DNA of 64,000 bases. Origin: Ophioderma brevispina. Its lineage: Eukaryota; Echinodermata; Ophiuroidea; Amphilepidida; Ophiodermatidae. A program made the position numbers and the translations under genes. This document shows, one piece after another, positions 57,771 through 64,000 of the stretch. The notes below the pieces were generated by a model. It did not search any database and was not told where the DNA came from. It was given only the letters and a program-made list of their open reading frames with translations. Position 1 is the first letter of the stretch. Every line of letters begins with the position of its first letter. The stretch covers positions 20,444-84,443 of the forward strand of contig JAMKCH010011908.1 of assembly GCA_023653785.1 (NCBI GenBank), in the 5' to 3' direction.

Positions 57771-58230
57771 AATTGAAGGTGTTGTGGTGAGGTACGTCAG
57801 TGGCAGCCAATTTTTTCAAAAGCCAGGGGAAGGGGCTTGCTTGCAACAGTCGCCTATATTCTTCCGAAGATCTGTTCTACTGAATGACGTGAAGTAAGGG
57901 CAATCCTATCCTTAAAAAAAAAATCGGGTTGTGGCATACTAAGGGTAGCGGTGCTCCTCCATGCCAAAACAGTGGGCACAAAGTGTGCTAAAATACCACT
58001 AATTCATTGAGCAACGAGTTCATTTTTGGTCTTTGACTTCCGTAAGTGACAATTTCCTTACTGATTTGCGCGCGAAGCGCATGGAAATTTTACTATACTC
58101 AAATCTAATTCAAATTGATTAAATCAACACTGCTGCAAAATTAGTTTGGCTTGCTTATCATCGTAAATTATATTATTTGCCAATTCTGTTGCTGCCTTTT
58201 GGAGCAAGTACTTTCATTTTCATTTAAATT
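57770..58230. other. No recognised feature
   Basis: Unassigned DNA between the broken coding-like stretch and the hAT-like terminus. Confidence 0.35.
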
Positions 58231-58231
58231 A

Positions 58232-58291
58232 ACTTCGCGACCCCCTTCTTAAGGTCCGCGGGGGTCGCACCCCCAGGTTGGGAAACCCTTG
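58232..58291 (-). mobile_element. hAT-like transposon terminus
   Basis: Read on the minus strand from 58,291: CAAGGGTTTCCCAACCTGG followed by GGGTGCGACCCCC and GGGGGTCGCGAAG, which resembles ends of hAT (Charlie-like) elements (CAGGGGTTCCCAACC form). The opposite end was not found with confidence. Confidence 0.5.
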
Positions 58292-58294
58292 CCC

Positions 58295-58386
58295 TACTCT
58301 CACGGGGCTTTGAACAAGGTCTGCTCAATCGTCATATAACTCTGTCCGCGGTTCGGTGCTTAGACCGCTCAGCCACCTCTCCACTA
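58295..58386 (-). repeat. tRNA-Ser/Leu-like fragment
   Basis: On the minus strand GGTGGCTGAGCGGTCTAAGC (about 58,359-58,378) is a good D-arm and A-box match for a tRNA with a long variable arm, and TTGTTCAAAGCCCCG about 50 bases later is B-box-like. The T stem does not pair well, so it is a pseudogene or SINE head rather than a working tRNA gene. Confidence 0.4.
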
Positions 58387-58389
58387 TGG

Positions 58390-59435
58390 CCCCTCTAACC
58401 ACTTGACAAAGGGTTTGACATGTCCATGCTAAAACAGTGGCTGTTCAGAAGCACTCTCCCTCTATAGGTTTGTAGGTTTCACACACAAAAGAGATGTCTA
58501 GTCATCTCAGTTATCTTTAATTTGCTGTTCAGTGCGATTTTTTCAGGCTGATTGTTTATGGCCATGTTCATTTTTGAGAAGTTTTCTTAAGCAATTCTGG
58601 TAGGAAGGTGCTCATTGTCATCTTGTGTCTGGTAAGAGTCTGTGTGTTGGCTATTCCTAGAGCTGAAGTGTTGTGATGTAAGCATTGAATAGTCTCAGTC
58701 TTGTTTGGAGATCATTTTGCTTTTGCTATCAAGGCGATTTCAGGTCAAAGTTACTGAATGTTTTCTCCTGCCCTCCTCTGCATCTTCAGTGCTACACATA
58801 CTTTTCTAAATATGCATCAAGATGCATTCACCCCCCCATCAAAACCCTTAAGAGTATGCGGTTTGGTTTGACAGGGATCATGTTTTGTTACAATAATTCC
58901 TTCAAAATTGGCACTAGGAACTTGACTTTATAATCGCAATCAAACCATTGCATAAACAACCTTATTATGATAAGAACCCGTGGTCTGACTAGGGCTAAAC
59001 CAAATACCATGTTTAGTTGTTGATATCCTTTTTGAAGGAGTCCAAGTCTGAAAAATAACAGTATAAGTTTGATGACACCTAATGAATATGCTTGCTGCTG
59101 GTGTTTTTACTCGGCACTCACATGAGTACAATAGCTCTCCCCAATACACAGTCAAGTGGGTTGTATTGTAATGCATTGACATGAAACCACCTTGTGTGCT
59201 CTGGTCATCATATATCATACCCAAACAACCATGGGGTGTATTTTCTAAATACACTGATGAATGAAGTTACTGAAGACTTTTCCATGTGAGTTGAGACAAC
59301 TCTAGCTCTCATAGTGTGTACTACTGGAATCGCAACATCTGTCAAATCAGTTTGTGAAACTGCAGAAAGGACTTGAGAAAGTAAAAATGGTGTCCTTTTA
59401 TATTGTCGGTGTCATGATCATGGTCGAAGCGAGGC
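58390..59435. other. No recognised feature
   Basis: Unique DNA without gene signals. An 82-codon frame at 58,685-58,933 has no motif. Confidence 0.4.
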
Positions 59436-59439
59436 TTAT

Positions 59440-59580
59440 CTAAAAGTTGTGGGTGTGTCTGTGTGTGCTTCTAACACCACCATTCGTGTGTCTTTGTGTA
59501 TGGCACCGTGTTGGTGGTGTGTGTGTGTGTTTACGTTTGTTGGTGTGTTGGTGTGTACGTGTGTGCATGCAAGTAGTCGT
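59440..59580. repeat. TG-rich microsatellite-like tract
   Basis: Interrupted runs of GTGTGTG and TTGGTGTG. Open frames on both strands here are translations of the repeat. Confidence 0.85.
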
Positions 59581-60425
59581 AACCCCAGTCTTGAGTTGGT
59601 CGCCTAACTTATCGCTTTCCAACCCACGTCATTTTTCGGGCAACGCGAGATGCCATGCTCCACAGCACGACTTTGGTTACCTTGACGATGCCTATGAAAC
59701 ATAAGGCCACCCGACACCTATTTAACTTAGTCCACAAATCTGGGCTTGCAGTAAATGATCCTGACTGAAGTGCAGTCGACCTCTCTTTGGGGTAAATCTC
59801 CGCCTGTCAGACAGGAGAAGAAAGAATACAAGAAAATCCTGTTTCCTTTCCCTTGGCTTGACGAGAATATTAGTTCATAGAGAATAGTATCAAATCTGAG
59901 TATGTCAGGGTCAATTTTCCTTTTTACTTTCTACAATGGTGGTGGCAAGTGCTTAACATGTCACAATGATAATTTGAAGGTAATTGATAGTCCGGTAAAG
60001 CGATTAATTGATTAAGTGCAAACTAATTAGGAATGGATGGTAAATTATGTAGGCATTGTAAACTGTCTTCGACAGGCTGCGTCGGCTAGCCATCAACGCA
60101 CACAACCACAAACAAGCGAGATGTTCTAATGGATAGATGGAACAACTTCTCCCATACTCTTGTAGACGTTACAAGTAGTTGTTAAAGCATCTTGTGTTTG
60201 TTTTTCAATGTGGTCACTTGGTGAGATAGAGAGGCTGCATTGACTTTTAAATTAATTGCTGTACAAATCACTATCAGGTTACCACCAGCAAGTGGTCACT
60301 TGTGCTGTTAGTAAATCAACGCCGGTACCCATATTCTACAAAAATGAGTCCTATTGTGACCAAGATAGGTTGTATTAAAAAGAAATGTCCCCGGACATGT
60401 TCTTGGTGGATGCGGAAGGCTGTAA
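59580..60425. other. No recognised feature
   Basis: Unique non-coding DNA. Confidence 0.4.
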
Positions 60426-60640
60426 GTGCAATAGCTGCCATTATTCATCTGTGTTGCTGCTATGTATTAAGATAACTCTAAATTTACCTTTACTTGAGTC
60501 AGTGACACTTGAATGGTTCTTCAGGTGCTGTATCACCTGAAGAACCATTTCAGAGCCACTGACCAAAGACTTAACATTAACCAGTGTGTTTGCTGGGAAT
60601 TTCTGGCAAATGACAGCGATCACTTATTGACCTTCTTCAC
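60425..60640 (-). repeat. Palindrome-bearing repeat, copy 2 (inverted)
   Basis: This is the inverted homologue of 28,080-28,310. The central hairpin (60,499-60,563) has a perfect 15-bp stem, ATGGTTCTTCAGGTG against CACCTGAAGAACCAT with a six-base loop, extended by GTCAGTG/CACTGAC. It is less decayed than copy 1. Confidence 0.85.
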
Positions 60641-60689
60641 TCACATGCACCTTGTCCGAGACCAGCTCTTTCCTTTTTACACAATGAGT

Positions 60690-60860
60690 ACTGCTGCTGA
60701 TTGGTCACAATGGCACTTATGTGAATTTTTTAGCCAATCAGCAAACTGGTAAAATGTGGTGGGACGGAAGAGAGCTAGAGCTTAAATTTGGACTATATTT
60801 AACTGGTTATTGAAATTGATATAGGTTTATTCGCCAATCAGAAATGTTGTATGAAAGGCG
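60690..60860 (-). repeat. CCAAT-box repeat family copy (inverted)
   Basis: On the minus strand it shows TTTCTGATTGGCGAATAAAC, TCAATAACCAGTTAAA, AGCTCTAGCTCTCTT, CTGATTGGCTAAAAAATTCA and TGACCAATCAGC, following the order of 18,760-18,945. Confidence 0.7.
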
Positions 60861-60994
60861 TGTAATTGTTCAGGGTGTTAAAGGAGTAGAAAACTTGGTT
60901 AAATGTTTTTCTATAGAAAATCCAAGTATTCAAATGATGTATTACAATTTATTCGGTCATGCACTCTATGATGTTGTGCAGTAGTGCTTGACTG

Positions 60995-61350
60995 AAATAG
61001 AATGACAATACCTCATTTGCATACTTGGGACCTCTATATGAAACATCTACTGCAAGTTTGGGATGTCATAGTAAAGGTAAATACTGTATTTTGACTAACC
61101 CCTGTTGCACATTTATTTTACCACCCGTAACTCATATTAATAAAACTAATCGGTCCTCACCAACAGATTTGGGTAGACGTTTCATATAGGATTCCAATTG
61201 ATGCAAATGATGTATCGCCATTCATTTTGTCAAGCGCTACTGCCAACTCACACCGGTGCGTGACAGAATCAATTGTAAATCCCTCATTATGCATCCTTGG
61301 GACTTCTATATGAACATTTACCCAGATTTGAGGATATTTAATCATTGCAG
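60995..61350. repeat. Three related short segments, one inverted
   Basis: CCTCATTTGCATACTTGGGA with CCTCTATATGAAACATCTAC (61,013-61,053) recurs as CCTCATTATGCATCCTTGGGA-like sequence with CTTCTATATGAACATTTACC (about 61,283-61,323). An inverted form of part of it is at about 61,170-61,215. The layout suggests a small decayed inverted-repeat element. Confidence 0.55.
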
Positions 61351-61511
61351 GAAATTGCTTAAGACATTGTGACAAGTAGAAATTCATCTACCTAATCATC
61401 ATGGAATAACATGATTTGTAAAATAACACGTTCATCATCACCTGTTACATAGACATACTTTTTAAATCTCCCGCTTCTCAGAGAGCAAAGTGGGATTATA
61501 GAATTTATACT

Positions 61512-61735
61512 TTGTTCATCACCTAATAGGCAAAATTATCGGCTTTGTTTATCCACGCGTGAAATTAATTCCCATTTTACACGCCGCGATTCTAGCCACA
61601 AGCGTGCGCTTCGCATACATCCACTCTCTGCGCTCGCTGTGTGTAGTGTTGTTTACAGTTGCGCCCGCGCATCTTCTAATATCATTCGGCGTCTTAAGAG
61701 GCTTGCCATTGGTGATAACAAGTATATAGAATTAC
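61512..61735 (+). repeat. Interspersed repeat shared with 26,310-26,575
   Basis: It contains TTCATCACCTAATAGGCAAA, CTTTGTTTATCCACGCGTGA and a later GTCTTAAGAGGCTTGCCATT. The CpG-rich middle (61,580-61,670) is better preserved here. Confidence 0.7.
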
Positions 61736-62020
61736 TTAGTGTCCTGTTCCTTCACCCTTGTATCCATTCACAGCAACTGAGGCAAGACAGATTACCGTTG
61801 TTTGGATTTTTTGTGTATCACGATTCGGAGGAAAAATTGTGGTGTGGTTGCTATAGTTACAGTGACCTGCATCAATAGCAATTTGAACTCAATACTCCTT
61901 CATTTCACTTTTTGTTTGTAAACAAAAATTACTTTAAAAATGATTGAAAAGTGGGCTCCATTATTATTTGCAGCCGTCTGTGTGTTTATCAAAATTTTTA
62001 AATTAGTCTGATGCAAATGA
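61735..62020. other. No recognised feature
   Basis: Unassigned AT-rich sequence. Confidence 0.35.
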
Positions 62021-62023
62021 CCT

Positions 62024-62330
62024 CAGTGGCGCACCGGGGGGGGGGGGGGTGGGGGCAGGGATCAAGTTGCCCCCCTCTGGGCTCGAAAAGCTGGACGATA
62101 TGGACCAAATTATCATTTTCACCACTCTTTTTCGGCAATTTTTGACCAATTTCTCCAAATTTGGGCAAAATTAAAAGTAATTTTTCGCACGCTATGCGCA
62201 TTTCGGGAAATTCAGACTTGTATTGAACATTTTCACCTTGACGAACAAGAATTTTGCCCCCGTCTGGCGGGACTTGATATTTTCACCCCTCTAACGACGG
62301 CACTCGTACTCCACTATGACCTGCCCCCAC
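62024..62330 (+). mobile_element. G-rich CAGTGGCG-ended repeat
   Basis: It starts CAGTGGCGCACC, then a 14-base G run (62,036-62,049), AAGTTGCCCCCCTCTGGGCT, GGACGATATGGACCAAATTA, CCAAATTTGGGCAAAATTAA and CGCACGCTATGCGCATTTCG. It matches the minus strand of 27,235-27,460. No terminal partner is certain. Confidence 0.65.
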
Positions 62331-62640
62331 AAATGACCTTTGACCCTGTAATGAATAAGCAGATAAATTATCAATTGATTACATACCTTTCCATATATTT
62401 TACTATGTTTCTCTTTCATGTCCATATACATGTATTTGAAATTTAGCACTTACATGAATGCACAACCTTTGACCAAAAATTCTTTCTGGATTTTAGTGTT
62501 ATGTTCGATAACAAAAAATTACACTTGATTCAGCAATTATAGTCTTTCATAAATTTAAATGATATATTGCAATACGGACAAGGTACCTATGGTTACCATT
62601 CGATACCATCAGTATCCTTCACACCATTTCTCATTGATGC
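62330..62640. other. No recognised feature
   Basis: AT-rich DNA without gene signals. Confidence 0.35.
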
Positions 62641-62770
62641 TTGATTGCTCTCTCATCCATCGCATTCTGTCCATCCTCCACCACCCACTCACCCACCACA
62701 TCATCCATCCATCAATCCATTCAGCCAGCCCCCCCAACCACCTACACCCCACCCACCCAAAAAAAAACAT
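62640..62770. repeat. CCA/CATC-rich low-complexity tract
   Basis: Irregular ccatcc, cacccac, catccatcc and cccaccca units. The open frames on both strands are composition artefacts. Confidence 0.85.
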
Positions 62771-62811
62771 TAAACCTTCAAGGTAAGGGACCATGGAATC
62801 CTTAAAGATCA

Positions 62812-63190
62812 TGGGTTCCGATCACTAATAACCTCGTCCCCAGAACCCAAGATTTACCGGAAGGGTTCAAAATTTTTATATCTGAAGAAAGCTACTATTT
62901 TTTCAGTTGCTTAAAATCTTAGGGCTAAAGGATTTTTTGTTGGATGTTGATAAGCAAAAATGTGCCACATTTGGTTGACCAATATTAATTTTAACACCGT
63001 ACTATGGGGATTACAAAATCATGTTTTTAACTTTCACATCAAAAAAGGGGTTGGTGGAAATAGGGGTACAACTTTACAGATGGGTTTGGGGGTGATGAAG
63101 GGCAAATTCTATCGAGATAAAAAAGAATATATCTTAAATTGGGTCTTCCCCTTTAAAAAAGATATGGATGTTGTAGGTCAAGGGTGACCA
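62812..63190 (+). repeat. TTAAAGGTC-family repeat, copy 4
   Basis: It starts TTAAAGATCATGGGTTCCGA and contains ACTAATAACCTCGTCCCCAG, GAAAGCTACTATTTTTTC, TTGGTTGACCAATATTAA and AACTTTACAGATGGG. Confidence 0.82.
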
Positions 63191-63535
63191 GAGTGAAATG
63201 TGTGATAACCATTGGTGTGCTGGAGGCAGACGAGTCTAAAACATTTCCAGCCCTAGTGAATATTTGTTTGATATTAGGCATGATCTTTTGTACTGACTTA
63301 CCCTGCAAGCACAACACGAGGCCTACTAATCTTAATGATTCATTTGGCATTGTGCTTTGGGGTAGGGATTATGTGCAAAGGTGTAATAAACATACCAGGA
63401 AATTTAGAATCAGATGCTTGTGGCTACCATTGCAAATACGGGAGCGACCCAGGTGCTGTTGGTAGTTTTTTTGCCAACCATTGTTTGTTGACCATAGGCT
63501 ATAAGTATGTCCTCTTCCTCTTTTTATAATTTTAG
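63190..63535. other. Probable intron or intergenic DNA before the exon candidate
   Basis: No exon was identified with confidence. The 3' end (63,508-63,535) is a pyrimidine-rich tract (cctcttcctctttttataattttag) typical of a splice acceptor. Confidence 0.3.
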
Positions 63536-63643
63536 GCAACAAGCCAAAGCCTAGTCAGAATGCATTACAACAGTCAAGGTTAGCAGAGAGAATTCCTGCC
63601 ACTTCAAGGAGAACTCTTAGATCTTGTTGTGAGCAGCCTTCAG
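63536..63643 (+). CDS. Candidate internal coding exon, unknown protein
   Basis: A pyrimidine tract and TTTTAG precede 63,536, and CAG|GTATGTAA follows 63,643, both strong splice signals. The exon is 108 bp, a multiple of three. Only one reading frame is open (two leading bases, 35 codons, one trailing base, so phase 1 on both sides). It reads NKPKPSQNALQQ, SRLAERIPATSRR and then TLRSCCEQPS, hydrophilic and basic with a Cys-Cys pair and no membrane segment. I do not recognise the family. The rest of the gene would lie further right or in undetected exons to the left. Confidence 0.45.
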
Positions 63644-64000
63644 GTATGTAATTATAAGTGAATTGGACTTGTGAAGCTGGCAGGGTTTCCCCAAGATCCT
63701 TGAGCAATTGGTAGGGATGATACAATTGAACATTCATCCTGCATATCATAAGTATTTGTTAATGGTTTATCACTGCTTATCGACAGCAGCTGTCTGATGT
63801 TATTGTAACAGACATCCCCTTGGGAGAGTATCTTATTAACGCTCATAATAAAATTAATTGAATATTGGATCAATGTTGTTGACTTCAATTCGGCCACCAA
63901 ATTCATGCCAACCGGACTCAGTGTAATAAATAAAGAACTATTATCATTTCCTCTACAAATAATAACAAATATAAGTGAAATATTCTATAAGCTTCTATAG
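63644..64000. other. Possible intron to the window edge
   Basis: AT-rich DNA following the GTATGT donor. No second exon is visible before the window ends. Confidence 0.35.

Noticed and set aside
58295..58386. Functional tRNA-Ser or tRNA-Leu gene
   Set aside because: The D-arm region is good but the T stem does not pair and the variable region is not convincing.
1..64000. A coherent multi-gene system (defence, biosynthetic or similar)
   Set aside because: No gene set is present. The structure is explained by duplication, transposons and simple repeats.

Overview
The window looks like non-coding, repeat-rich nuclear DNA of an animal. It is AT-rich, has no long open reading frame and no operon-like packing, and holds short exon-like signals, microsatellites, a hairpin minisatellite, tRNA-derived SINE-like sequences and many non-autonomous DNA transposons. 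The SINE form, abundant TTAA-ended MITEs, CAGTGGCG-ended G-rich repeats and AGGTCA-rich repeats would suit a marine deuterostome invertebrate (echinoderm or hemichordate type), but that placement is an inference without a database search. I identify no complete protein-coding gene. The best coding candidate is one internal exon at the right edge (63,536-63,643).

Layout. Positions 690 to 21,850 are two direct tandem copies of one large segment: unit 1 (about 690-9,390) and unit 2 (about 9,755-21,850). They align in the same order over most of their length, so each serves as the empty-site control for the other. Private to unit 1 are a 346-bp TTAA element (969-1,314), a G-rich repeat (about 1,850-2,137), an 893-bp inverted-repeat transposon with a 5-bp target duplication (4,971-5,863), a tRNA-derived SINE (about 6,560-6,955) and a CpG-rich block (about 8,395-9,252). 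Private to unit 2 are a block with a long hairpin (10,555-11,105), a TTAA-flanked insertion (about 11,783-12,120), a 4.6-kb block (12,870-17,525) and repeat copies near 20,843-21,720. A 71-bp double-hairpin block is identical in both units although its flanks differ.

Positions 22,600-35,000 hold a non-autonomous hAT element (22,615-23,567), several interspersed repeats, and an AT-rich island (29,600-32,470) with broken coding-like pieces and a decayed local duplication. Positions 36,687-44,000 hold a TA-flanked inverted-repeat element of Tc1/mariner type, a roughly 1-kb array of about 25 hairpin-forming 30-33-bp repeats interrupted by a small transposon, and a TAA-flanked PIF/Harbinger-type element. 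Positions 45,000-64,000 are mostly unique or weakly repetitive DNA with further repeat copies, TG-rich tracts, a hAT-like terminus, tRNA-like fragments and the exon candidate.

No genes can be shown to work together here. The biological content is the layered history of duplication and transposition. Many differences between the two large copies are single-base indels, often in homopolymers, so uncorrected long-read error should be excluded before any reading frame is judged.
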